Origin: CANJDH01 sp031430015
Lineage (GTDB): Bacteria; Pseudomonadota; Gammaproteobacteria; Burkholderiales; JAEUOS01
Length of the DNA stretch: 64,000 nucleotides
Assembly (NCBI GenBank): GCA_031430015.1
Contig: JANPAR010000005.1
Location: 1-64,000, forward strand
Direction of reading: 5' to 3'
Shown here piece after piece: positions 25,597 through 33,499 of the stretch; the stretch's first letter is position 1; every line of letters begins with the position of its first letter. Position numbers and translations under genes: made by a program. A model generated the notes under the pieces. That model was not told the origin of the DNA and searched no databases. It was given only the letters and a program-made list of their open reading frames with translations.

Positions 25597-25821
25597 TCAA
25601 GCCGTTTGCGGCCACTGTATCTTCACCTTGCGGCTGTTTGCGAGACAGTCTCGCAGGTACAAATTGATCAGGCTCTGGTAAGGCACACCAGCCTCTTCTG
25701 CCATCCGCTTGAAATAGTCGACAACATCCTCCGACAGGCGCATAGTGACGGGCCGCTTGAGCTTGGAGGCATAGGGATTCTTGCGCGATTTCATCTTGGA
25801 CAGGTCGTATTCAGATTTCAT
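25597..25821 (-). CDS. brnA: BrnA-type antitoxin
   Basis: Antitoxin of 74 residues with the BrnA pattern KNPYASKLKRPVTMRLSEDV followed by GVPYQSLINLYLRDC, a ribbon-helix-helix DNA-binding domain. It neutralises the BrnT ribonuclease and should repress the operon. It starts two bases after the brnT stop. The toxin-first order is characteristic of BrnTA. Confidence 0.92.
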   Translation of the reverse strand: MKSEYDLSKMKSRKNPYASKLKRPVTMRLSEDVVDYFKRMAEEAGVPYQSLINLYLRDCLANSRKVKIQWPQTA

Positions 25822-25823
25822 GA

Positions 25824-26105
25824 CTATTCACCTTGATAAAACGCGCTTTCGCGCCTGGTAGCCCTGCGTGCGGAAATGATGCGAATGATGCCGCCCCGCT
25901 CCCGTTCGCAATGACAGACGATGAGCAATTTGGCTTGCGAGTTCATACCAAGCATCAGGAAACGGTCTTCGTCCGCTGAATGATCTTCGTCGAAGTACTG
26001 GATACCGTATTCGTCAAAAAAGACCGACTTGGCCTCTTCAAACGACACTCCATGCTTTCTGATGTTGGCTACAGCCTTGGCCGAATCCCATTCAAACTTG
26101 ATCAT
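25824..26105 (-). CDS. brnT: BrnT-type toxin
   Basis: RelE-fold ribonuclease toxin of 93 residues. The family pattern is FEWDSAKAVANIRKHGVSFEEA at the start, VFFDEYGIQYFDEDHS in the middle and the basic end IIRIISARRATRRE. It is followed by brnA in the usual toxin-then-antitoxin order. The pair lies within the catabolic cluster, between the Rieske operon and the P450 gene. Confidence 0.92.
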   Translation of the reverse strand: MIKFEWDSAKAVANIRKHGVSFEEAKSVFFDEYGIQYFDEDHSADEDRFLMLGMNSQAKLLIVCHCERERGGIIRIISARRATRRESAFYQGE

Positions 26106-26139
26106 ACGTACATTGTATTGATAATTTTCGACACGTCAA
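26106..26139 (-). promoter_or_regulatory. Sigma-70 promoter of brnTA, possibly giving a leaderless RNA
   Basis: On the minus strand TTGACG (26139-26134) and TACAAT (26117-26112) are separated by 16 bases. The -10 box ends only six bases before the brnT ATG, so the RNA should start at or next to the start codon, without a ribosome-binding site. A start further inside brnT would shorten the conserved N-terminus and is unlikely. Confidence 0.55.
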
Positions 26140-26208
26140 GATCATGCATCCCCCATCAACCACGCCCCATGCAACTGCAGGCTTCACGGTAGCGAAACTG
26201 ATCGCTGG

Positions 26209-27513
26209 TTACGCGAGACGATACCGAATCGGTACCGACTTGAACCCACCGAGAAAATTGGTTTCTACCGGGCGCACCGGGCCAGCCGGCTCGATGGATT
26301 CCACGCGCCGCAGCAACTCGCCAAACAAGGTCGTCAACTCCAGCCTTGAAAGCGCCATGCCAAGGCAAACGTGCGCGCCGAAGCCGAAAGCCAGATGGCG
26401 GTTGGGCGTGCGGTCGACGCGAAACTCGAAGGGTGCGTCGAAAACTTCTTCGTCGCGATTGCCTGAGAGGTAATACATGGTGATCGATTCGCCTTCCCTG
26501 ATCACCTGGCCGCCGAGCGTGGTGTCGCGCGTGGCTGTGCGCATGAAGTGCTTGATCGGCGTGACCCAACGGATCATCTCGTCCGCGGCGGTGCGCATCA
26601 TTTCCGGGTGCTGTTTGAGTTTGGCCCATTGTTCGGGACGTTCGGCGAGGGCGAGGCAGCCACCCGCCATCGCGGCGGCCGTGGTGTCGTGCCCGGCCAC
26701 AGCCATCGTAATGTAGTAGGACACCGTCTCCAACTCCCCCATCGGCCCACCCTTGATCTGCCCGTTGGCGATGATGCTGGCAAGGTCGTCGCGCGGCTGA
26801 CGGCGGCGGTCTTCCATCATCTTGAGAAAGTATTCAGTGAACAGCGGGATCGAATCAAACAACGATGCGCCCACATCGACATCGCTGCCGAAGTCCGGGT
26901 CTTGCGGGGCGGCCAGCGTCTTGGTGAGTCGGTGCATCAGGTCGAGGTCTTCGAGCGGCACGCCGAGGATGGCCATGATGACGCGCAGCGGATACTGCGT
27001 TGCGATTTCGCTGGCGAAGTCGATGGTGCCGCTGCGGCCGTCGGCGGCGGCCTTTGCGCCAGCTCCGTTCGCTACCCCCTCCAGCTTGGCGAGGTATTCG
27101 TCGGCGAGCGCATCGAGCATCGCCTGCTGCGCGCGCACTGCGCTGCCGTTGAACCAGCCCTGCGTGACCGCGCGGTAGTGTTTGTGATCCGGCTCGTCCA
27201 TGTGAATCAGCGTACGCAGCACCGCGCCGTAGCGCTCCGCACCCTTGAACGCCGCCGCTTCCTGCGCGCGGCTCATCAAGGTCAGGCGGCGCCGGTTGAT
27301 CCAGCTCGACTGATCGCTGGACGCCTGCATGATGTCGGCGTGTTTGCCCACGGCCCAGAACGGGCGGAAGTTGTCCGGCGTGACCCACACCGGCCGGCGC
27401 TGTGCGCGCAGGTAGTCGAGCGCGCGGTGAATCCGCGCACCATCGGCGAATGCCTTGGCGGACACCAGCTCGTTGCCGAGGATCACCGGATTGGAAAGGT
27501 CTGGCCCGGTCAT
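26209..27513 (-). CDS. Cytochrome P450 monooxygenase
   Basis: Soluble bacterial P450 of 434 residues that hydroxylates a substrate with O2 and two electrons. The heme loop is FGFGAHVCLGMALSRLE with ligand Cys near residue 383. The oxygen-activating I-helix motif is AGHDTTAAAM and the K-helix ExxR is in DEMIRW. The ATG at 27513 follows GGGAGA; an in-frame GTG at 27540 would overlap the upstream gene. No ferredoxin or reductase gene is adjacent. The gene begins two bases after the thioesterase-like gene ends. The sequence resembles P450s that act on terpenoids and steroids, but the substrate is inferred only from context. Confidence 0.92.
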   Translation of the reverse strand: MTGPDLSNPVILGNELVSAKAFADGARIHRALDYLRAQRRPVWVTPDNFRPFWAVGKHADIMQASSDQSSWINRRRLTLMSRAQEAAAFKGAERYGAVLRTLIHMDEPDHKHYRAVTQGWFNGSAVRAQQAMLDALADEYLAKLEGVANGAGAKAAADGRSGTIDFASEIATQYPLRVIMAILGVPLEDLDLMHRLTKTLAAPQDPDFGSDVDVGASLFDSIPLFTEYFLKMMEDRRRQPRDDLASIIANGQIKGGPMGELETVSYYITMAVAGHDTTAAAMAGGCLALAERPEQWAKLKQHPEMMRTAADEMIRWVTPIKHFMRTATRDTTLGGQVIREGESITMYYLSGNRDEEVFDAPFEFRVDRTPNRHLAFGFGAHVCLGMALSRLELTTLFGELLRRVESIEPAGPVRPVETNFLGGFKSVPIRYRLA

Positions 27514-27515
27514 GC

Positions 27516-28382
27516 TCAATCTCCCGCAACAAAAATGCACTGCGCCCGCGCGACTTCGCGTGTGCCGTTCGCTTGTGTGGCGATGACGGAGGCAACATTG
27601 GCCCGCCCGCCGCGCTTGTCAAACACGGCGTGGGCCCGGGTTTCTTCGGCGCGGGCGGCACGCAGGTATTGCACCGTCAGCACTGCGAGGTGACGGGCGC
27701 TCTCGCCCGCTGCCAGATCACAACCGGCAGTCGCCAGCACGGCAGCCACCGCGCCGCCGTGCAGCGCCGGCAATGACTCAGCACCAATCAGACGAGTCGC
27801 AAAGGGGAGACGCACCACACCACGCGCATCGACCGGCGCACTATGTTGCGGTGCTAACGCGCCGCTGATATCGCGCAACAAGCCGGCAAACGACTCAAAA
27901 GAATCGAAGTGCGCTGCGGTCTGCTTGCCCAATTCGTGCAACGCCTCTTCGCCGGTGTCGCTGCGCTCGGTGTCTCCGCCGGGCGAGGCGCCGACGTAAA
28001 ACGATCCTGAAGCCTGCGCCACGACGGTGCCGCTGGCCTCATCACATGCGGCCGCTTCGACCAGCGCCACCCCACCCGCGATGTGCGGCGTGCGCGCATG
28101 CAAGGTGAGCGCACCGCCAGGCGATGCGGCGCGCGCGAACGCAACGCGCAACTCCAGCGTGGCGATTGGCGTCGCCGCCGGGATCAAGCGGTAAATCGCC
28201 GCACTCGCCGCGTGATCGAGCATGGCCACGATGGCGCGCGAGTCGATGGCACCCGCTGCATCACGCAAGCCACTGGCGCAGGGCAAACGCAGGTGAACGC
28301 CGTCGTCACCCGCACCCACCCACGCAAGCCCGGCCGCGCGGGTGAAGCGCGCCTGACGCCAGGGTGTGGCCGCTTCAACCAT
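27516..28382 (-). CDS. Double hotdog-fold thioesterase-like protein
   Basis: Protein of 288 residues made of two PaaI/YbgC-like hotdog halves (about 1-145 and 160-288), a fold used by acyl-CoA thioesterases. Hallmarks are DSRAIVAMLDHAASAAIYR in the first half and ALHGGAVAAVLATAG in the second. The ATG at 28382 is preferred; a TTG at 28406 is also in frame. It lies immediately upstream of the P450 gene and downstream of the MaoC gene. It may release CoA from dead-end intermediates. Function within the fold is uncertain. Confidence 0.72.
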   Translation of the reverse strand: MVEAATPWRQARFTRAAGLAWVGAGDDGVHLRLPCASGLRDAAGAIDSRAIVAMLDHAASAAIYRLIPAATPIATLELRVAFARAASPGGALTLHARTPHIAGGVALVEAAACDEASGTVVAQASGSFYVGASPGGDTERSDTGEEALHELGKQTAAHFDSFESFAGLLRDISGALAPQHSAPVDARGVVRLPFATRLIGAESLPALHGGAVAAVLATAGCDLAAGESARHLAVLTVQYLRAARAEETRAHAVFDKRGGRANVASVIATQANGTREVARAQCIFVAGD

Positions 28383-28408
28383 GTTTTCTGCCGATAGAAG
28401 CGCCAACA

Positions 28409-28473
28409 GCCGCTCCCACCAACACTTTCAGAACTGCATGTGTCATTAAAGCGCTTCCACCAAGGGTTTCCGG
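28409..28473 (+). repeat. Dispersed paired repeat (two units 41 bp apart)
   Basis: Unit 1 (28409-28431) begins GCCGCTCCCACCAACACTTT; unit 2 (28451-28473) begins GCGCTTCCACCAAGGGTTTC. The CCACCAA cores are 41 bp apart, as in the other two paired elements. It fills the gap between the hotdog and MaoC genes. Confidence 0.75.
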
Positions 28474-28480
28474 CTGGTCA

Positions 28481-29386
28481 TCATTGGGAAACGCAGTGCG
28501 CATGGCCGTGGCTCAACACCGTGACATCGCGCGCCGGCACGCGCGCGCGGAACGCGATGCTGCCACCGGCACCACCCTCGCCGCCCTCGGCGCCCTCGCC
28601 GCCACGCCAGCACTCCAACACAATCGTGTCACCCGGATAAGCGGGTGCCGAGAAGCGCGCGCTGACCGACTTGAAACGCGCTGGATCGAAATCACAAAAC
28701 GCCTTGACCAATCCCCGGCACGCCACCCCGTAAGTGCCCAGCCCATGCATGATCGGTTTCGAGAAGCCTGCTTTGGCGGCGACATCGGGATCCACATGCA
28801 GCGGATTGATGTCGCCCGACAAACGATAGATGAACGCCGCTTCGGGCCGCAGCACGAATTCCAGCGCAACTTCAGGGACGGTATCCGGCGTCGCTTGCAA
28901 CGGCGGTGCGGGCGCATCAGCGCCACGCCCTCCGGAGAAGCCGCCATCGCCCCGGCAAAACGTGACCGACCCGGTAGTGGCCAGCAATGCCCCAGTCGCT
29001 GCATCGGTGAGCCGCTTTTCCGAATACACCAGTGCGCCCTTGCCTTCGCCTTTGTCCACCACACGCGTCACATGCGTTTCGCCAATCACGGTCGCGGCTA
29101 CCGGCAGCGGCTGATGCAGGGTGATGGTCTGCTCGCCATGCACCAGGCGCACGTAGTCGATGCCGAGCTCCGGGTTGTCGCGCACCCAAAACCCCGGCGA
29201 AGCCAGCACCGCCGCCATGCTCGGCAGCACGCGCAGGTCGCGCTCGTACACGTAACGCAGCTCGTCGCGGTCGAGCGGGTCCTGGCCCACGCCCACACCG
29301 AGCGCGTAGAGCATCACGTCCTTCGCGGTGTAGCTGTGGCGCACCGGCGGTGAGCGCCAGTTTTTTAGTTTGTCGTAGTCGATCAT
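28481..29386 (-). CDS. MaoC-family (R)-enoyl-CoA hydratase-like protein
   Basis: Double-hotdog hydratase of 301 residues like the peroxisomal-type hydratase 2 that hydrates trans-2-enoyl-CoA. The hydratase-2 motif with catalytic Asp and His is YRLSGDINPLHVDPDVA, followed by KPIMHGLGTYG. The N-terminal half has HSYTAKDVMLYALGVG. The C-terminal region has an unusual run of Gly/Glu (RGGEGAEGGEGGAGG), probably a flexible loop. It belongs to the run of acyl-CoA genes around the P450 and suggests beta-oxidation of the product. Confidence 0.88.
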   Translation of the reverse strand: MIDYDKLKNWRSPPVRHSYTAKDVMLYALGVGVGQDPLDRDELRYVYERDLRVLPSMAAVLASPGFWVRDNPELGIDYVRLVHGEQTITLHQPLPVAATVIGETHVTRVVDKGEGKGALVYSEKRLTDAATGALLATTGSVTFCRGDGGFSGGRGADAPAPPLQATPDTVPEVALEFVLRPEAAFIYRLSGDINPLHVDPDVAAKAGFSKPIMHGLGTYGVACRGLVKAFCDFDPARFKSVSARFSAPAYPGDTIVLECWRGGEGAEGGEGGAGGSIAFRARVPARDVTVLSHGHAHCVSQ

Positions 29387-29416
29387 GATGGATTCGGGAG
29401 GTGTGCAGAGGCAAAA

Positions 29417-30190
29417 TCAGACCGACACGTGATAGCCACCGTTGATCGCGATGTGCTGCCCGGTCGTATACGACGACGCATCCGAGAGCAGGAATACCAC
29501 CGTCTTGACCACTTCTTCCGGCGTGCTCCAGTGCCCCATCGGGATTTGCGCGAGCATGCCGTCGCGAAATTTCTCGCCGCGAATCACCTCGGTCATCGGC
29601 GTCTCGACCACGCCGAAGCAAACGGTATTGGTGCGTATCTGGTGGCGGCCCCACTCGCGCGCCGCCGTCATCGTCATGCCGAACATGCCCGACTTGGCCG
29701 CCGCGTAGTTGATCTGGCCGATCGAACCTTTGCGCCCGGCATCCGACGAAATGTTGACGATGGAACCGGGAAATTTGTCGCCCGCCTTGGCGCGCTCGAT
29801 CATGTGGCGGCCCACGGTTTGCAGCCAGATGAACGAACCGGTCAGATGCACGTCGATCACCTCACGCCATTGCGTCATGCTCATCTTCTCGATCATCGCC
29901 GGGCGGATGATGCCGGCGTTGTTGACCAGCCCCTGGATCGCGCCGAAACGCGCGATGCCCTGGCGCACTGCCTCGGCGGCGAAGTCTTCGTCCGTCACGC
30001 TGCCAACCAGCGGCAGCACGTGGTCGCTAGACCAGCCGGCGGCGGCAGACTTGAGTTGATCGGCGTTGCGATCCACCGCCACCACCGTGCCGCCCTGGTC
30101 GATAACGAGCTCAGTGAGGGCCTTGCCGATGCCTTGTGCCGCGCCGGTGACGACGACGCATTTGCCTTGCATGCTGACGATCTGTTTCAT
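29417..30190 (-). CDS. Short-chain dehydrogenase/reductase
   Basis: NAD(P)-dependent SDR of 257 residues with VVVTGAAQGIGKALTELV, VNNAGIIRPA, catalytic Tyr/Lys in INYAAAKSGMFG and the ending YTTGQHIAINGGYHVSV. It resembles 3-hydroxyacyl-CoA or 3-oxoacyl reductases, and next to a MaoC hydratase it would perform the following oxidation. The ATG at 30190 is chosen because the cofactor motif follows within 15 residues. Confidence 0.88.
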   Translation of the reverse strand: MKQIVSMQGKCVVVTGAAQGIGKALTELVIDQGGTVVAVDRNADQLKSAAAGWSSDHVLPLVGSVTDEDFAAEAVRQGIARFGAIQGLVNNAGIIRPAMIEKMSMTQWREVIDVHLTGSFIWLQTVGRHMIERAKAGDKFPGSIVNISSDAGRKGSIGQINYAAAKSGMFGMTMTAAREWGRHQIRTNTVCFGVVETPMTEVIRGEKFRDGMLAQIPMGHWSTPEEVVKTVVFLLSDASSYTTGQHIAINGGYHVSV

Positions 30191-30258
30191 CGGTCTTGTT
30201 CCGTTTGGTTGAGTGATGCTGTGTTGAGGAATCGATGCATGGATGGGTCTGACGAGCC

Positions 30259-31254
30259 CTATTCGATCTTGATCTGGTTCTCGCGAATGGCGGTGTCCCA
30301 CTTCTCAAACTCGGACTTGATCGATGCCGAGAATTCGGCCGCACTGTTGCCCACCGGCACGAAGCCCATGCCCAGGATCTTGTCGCTGATGTCGGGCAGG
30401 CGCAGCGCCTTGACCACGCCTTCGTTGACCTTGTTGACGATGGTCGAAGGCGTACCCGCCGGCAAAAACAGGCCGCCCCAGCCCGGCAAGTTGATGGCTG
30501 AATAGCCAACCTCACCGAAAGTCGGCACATCTGGAAAGGACTTGAGGCGCTCACTGCTGGCCACCGCAAGCAGCCTGACCTTGCCACCGGCAAGCTGCCG
30601 CGCCATGTAGCCCACCGAGCCATAGGCAGACGACACTTGACCCGCGAGCATGTCAGTCACCGCGGGCACCTCACCCTTGTAAGGCACGTGAATCAGGTCG
30701 ATGCCTGCCGCGCGATTGAGACCCGCGCCGATGATGTGCGCGCCCGAGCCGGTACCATAGGAGCCGAACGAGAGGGTCTTCGGTTTGGCCTTGGCGAGCG
30801 CGACCAATTCTTGCAAGGTGTTGACGCCGTGCGAGGTGTTGACCCCATAGGCAATCGGGAACAGCGCCAGCATGGTGACCGGCGCAAAGTCGGCGAGCTT
30901 GTAGGGCGGGTTGGGTTGCAGCAGCAGGTTCTGCACCAGGGCGCTGTGCGAAAACAAGATCGTGTAGCCATCGGCCGGCGCCTTGGCGACGAAAGAGGCG
31001 GCGATCATGCCATTGGCACCGGGGCGCGGCTCGACCACCACACCTTGACCCCAGGCTGCGGCGAGCTTCTCGGCGAGAGCGCGCGCCATGATGTCGATGT
31101 TGCCGCCGGCTGCGGTGGGCGTGATGATGCGCACCGGGCGGTTGGGGAACGAGGCTGCGTCCTGCGCGTGTCCGATGGAGACGAACATAGCCATGAGAGC
31201 CGCTCCCACCAAGGCTTTCCGGCCGATTGTATAAAGCGTTTGAGACAATGTCAT
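30259..31254 (-). CDS. Bug-type periplasmic receptor
   Basis: Exported receptor of 331 residues with motifs FPNRPVRIITPTAAGGNID, PRPGANGMIAASFVAKAP, GSYGTGSGAHIIGAGL and LIHVPYKGEVPAVTDMLAG. GGGAGGG lies four bases before the ATG at 31254. The signal peptide segment GRKALVGAALM is encoded by a sequence that matches the dispersed repeat family (31192-31221), an unusual origin for a signal peptide. It sits between an SDR and an acyl-CoA synthetase gene. Confidence 0.92.
   Translation of the reverse strand: MTLSQTLYTIGRKALVGAALMAMFVSIGHAQDAASFPNRPVRIITPTAAGGNIDIMARALAEKLAAAWGQGVVVEPRPGANGMIAASFVAKAPADGYTILFSHSALVQNLLLQPNPPYKLADFAPVTMLALFPIAYGVNTSHGVNTLQELVALAKAKPKTLSFGSYGTGSGAHIIGAGLNRAAGIDLIHVPYKGEVPAVTDMLAGQVSSAYGSVGYMARQLAGGKVRLLAVASSERLKSFPDVPTFGEVGYSAINLPGWGGLFLPAGTPSTIVNKVNEGVVKALRLPDISDKILGMGFVPVGNSAAEFSASIKSEFEKWDTAIRENQIKIE
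31192..31221 (+). repeat. Dispersed repeat unit inside a Bug signal-peptide coding region
   Basis: CATGAGAGCCGCTCCCACCA continuing to AGGCTTTCCGG matches unit 2 of the 28409-28473 element with only a few differences over 22 bases. It lies wholly within codons 11-21 of the Bug gene on the other strand. No unit 1 is found 41 bp away. Confidence 0.6.
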
Positions 31255-31306
31255 GCTGCCCTCCCCATTGTGCGGCTGCCCGCATTCCGGAACGATGCGA
31301 ACTGCC

Positions 31307-32893
31307 TCATATCTGCCGCCCCGCCTTGTCCCAATACGGATCACGCAGACGCCGCTTGAATATCTTGCCGCTGTCTTCGCGCGGCAGGGCGGCGTGAAAG
31401 GTGATGCGTTTGGGAATCTTGTATTTGGCCAGAAGCGGCGCGAGAAAGGCCTGTACTTCCTCCTCAGACATCGCCGCACCGGGCGCAAGTTCAATCGCGG
31501 CCATCAACACTTCACCGAGGTCATCATCGGGAATACCGAACACCGCGCAATCGCGCACCTGCGGCGCCTGCACCAGCGCCGATTCAATCTCGGCAGGGTA
31601 GATGTTGACGCCGCCCGAGATCACCATGTCGGAGCGGCGGTCGCACAGATAGAGGAAGCCGTCTTTCATATAGCCAACGTCGCCGCAACTGATCAGCCCG
31701 TCGCGCTCGATTTCGCGGCGCTTGGCGTCGTGTCCGTGATAAGTGAAGTCGGCATAGCAGGACACGCGCGCGTAGATTTCGCCGACTTCGCCTTCGGGCA
31801 GTGCACGCCCAGCCTCGTCGTAAAACCCGATGCGCGTACCCGGTGTGGCGCGCCCGACGCTGCCCGGATGCGCGAGCCAGTCGTGCGAGGTGCAGACGGT
31901 GGCGGTGCCCATCTCGGTGCTGCCGTAGGTCTCGACCACCACCGGCCCCCACCAGTCGATCAGGGCCTGCTTGACTTCGACCGGACACGGCGCCGCGGTG
32001 TGCGTAACCCACTCCAGCGAACTGACGTCATAGCGCTCGCGCACATCGAGCGGCAGCTTGAGCAGGCGCACGAACATGGTCGGCACCATCACGGCGTGGG
32101 TGATGCGATAGCGCGCAATCGTCGCAAGGGTGCGCTCGGGATCGAAGCGTGACTGCATGACGAACACCTCGCCCTGCGCGAGCGCCTGGCGCATGAAGGC
32201 GTTGGGCGACGAGTGGTACAACGGCCCGGCAACCAGCGAGCGCGCGCCGGGCCGCACGCCGTACACGTGCCGGAACATGGCTGCGATATCCTGCGTTTGT
32301 TCAGGCGTGGCCGGCTGGCGCCGCACGCCCTTCGGACGGCCAGTGGTGCCCGAGGTGTAGATCATGGTCGAGCGGCTCGCAGGGGGTGGGCGATCCCAGG
32401 GTGCGTGCTGGGCCAGCCAGGTGTTCCATTCGAGCGCGGTAGCAGCAGCATCCTCAGTAGCTGCAGCTGCCGCGATCTTCAATGGAGCGCCGGCAACGAG
32501 AGCAACGGAAGCCTCGGCGGCGTTGGCAGCAGCACCGTAGTGCTGACGTGATTCGGGCGGCGCTGGCACCGCAATCACCGTCAAGCCAGCGGGGATAGCT
32601 TCGCGCACATTGGCGAGCAAATCACTGTGCGCGATCAAGACCTTGGGCGCACAGTCATCGAGCACATAGCGCACCTCGGCACTCTGGCCATGCCAGTTGA
32701 CCGGCACCACATACGCGCCGAGCATCGCTGCCGCCTGGCTGGCTTCGAGAAAGGCGAAGTCATTGCGCAACAGCAGGGCAATGGCGTCGCCTTCGGCCAC
32801 ACCGAGCGCAGCGAGACCCTTGGCGGCGCGGCGTGCGCGCAGCATCAAAGCATCGCGTTCGACCTCACGCGCGTCTAGTACCACCATGCTCAT
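31307..32893 (-). CDS. AMP-dependent acyl-CoA synthetase
   Basis: Adenylate-forming CoA ligase of 528 residues that activates a carboxylic acid with ATP. The P-loop is YTSGTTGRPKGV, the A5-like motif ETYGSTEMGT, and the hinge/A8-type segments RRSDMVISGGVNIYPAEIES and LPREDSGKIFKRRLRD, with the catalytic Lys in KIFKR. The start is ATG at 32893 (a second ATG lies two codons in). It probably begins the beta-oxidation of the acid degraded by this cluster. Confidence 0.92.
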   Translation of the reverse strand: MSMVVLDAREVERDALMLRARRAAKGLAALGVAEGDAIALLLRNDFAFLEASQAAAMLGAYVVPVNWHGQSAEVRYVLDDCAPKVLIAHSDLLANVREAIPAGLTVIAVPAPPESRQHYGAAANAAEASVALVAGAPLKIAAAAATEDAAATALEWNTWLAQHAPWDRPPPASRSTMIYTSGTTGRPKGVRRQPATPEQTQDIAAMFRHVYGVRPGARSLVAGPLYHSSPNAFMRQALAQGEVFVMQSRFDPERTLATIARYRITHAVMVPTMFVRLLKLPLDVRERYDVSSLEWVTHTAAPCPVEVKQALIDWWGPVVVETYGSTEMGTATVCTSHDWLAHPGSVGRATPGTRIGFYDEAGRALPEGEVGEIYARVSCYADFTYHGHDAKRREIERDGLISCGDVGYMKDGFLYLCDRRSDMVISGGVNIYPAEIESALVQAPQVRDCAVFGIPDDDLGEVLMAAIELAPGAAMSEEEVQAFLAPLLAKYKIPKRITFHAALPREDSGKIFKRRLRDPYWDKAGRQI

Positions 32894-33033
32894 TGGTCTG
32901 CTCCACTTCTCTTCACTGCGTCACCCCGGTTTCGTGCTTCACTTCGATTCACTGCTCGACCTTGTGCGCCGCACGCGAATGCTAGTATCGCCACGCCTAT
33001 TCTCCCTCTCACAAACCACGATTGCCGCTCGCC

Positions 33034-33480
33034 ATGCCTGCAACTACCCCGATCTCCGGCCCGCATATCGGCACCTGGATGATCCAGTCCTACACGCGCG
33101 AAAACATCGCCACCGGCGAGAAGACCGATCAGTTCGGACTGCGCCCCAGTGGCTATCTCATGTATGGCGCCGATGGCCGCATGTCGTCCTTGTTTGTGCA
33201 CGATGGCCGCCGCGCGCCGGCCGAGATGATCGCGACCGAGGCCGAGCGCATTGATCTCTACGGCGGCATGATCGCCTATGGCGGCACCTACGTCATCGAA
33301 GGTGATCTGGTGCGCCATCACATCGACACCTCGTGGAACCAGGCCTGGACCGGCACGGTGCTGGTGCGGCAGTTCAAGATCGAGGGTGACAAGCTCACCA
33401 TTCGCACCCTGCCCTCGCCCAACCCGGTCGATGGCATCGAGAGTTCGTCAGTGTTGATCTGGGAGCGCTTTCGCGCCTGA
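33034..33480 (+). CDS. Lipocalin-like domain protein
   Basis: Protein of 148 residues in the lipocalin-like group of small beta-barrel proteins found in catabolic clusters. Typical segments are IGTWMIQSYTRENIATGEK, SGYLMYGADGRMSSLFVHDG, YGGMIAYGGTYVIEGDLVRH and SSVLIWERFRA. No signal peptide is seen, so it is cytosolic. It is the only plus-strand gene between 20.9 and 38 kb and is divergent from the acyl-CoA synthetase. The role is unknown; ligand binding is the fold's usual function. Confidence 0.8.
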   Translation: MPATTPISGPHIGTWMIQSYTRENIATGEKTDQFGLRPSGYLMYGADGRMSSLFVHDGRRAPAEMIATEAERIDLYGGMIAYGGTYVIEGDLVRHHIDTSWNQAWTGTVLVRQFKIEGDKLTIRTLPSPNPVDGIESSSVLIWERFRA

Positions 33481-33499
33481 ACGTTTTCGCCGAAATGCC

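Noticed and set aside
23711..33000. Rieske cluster assigned to a named pathway such as diterpenoid (dit) or ibuprofen (ipf) genes
   Set aside because: Gene content is suggestive, but no single protein could be matched to one pathway by eye, so no gene symbols were given.
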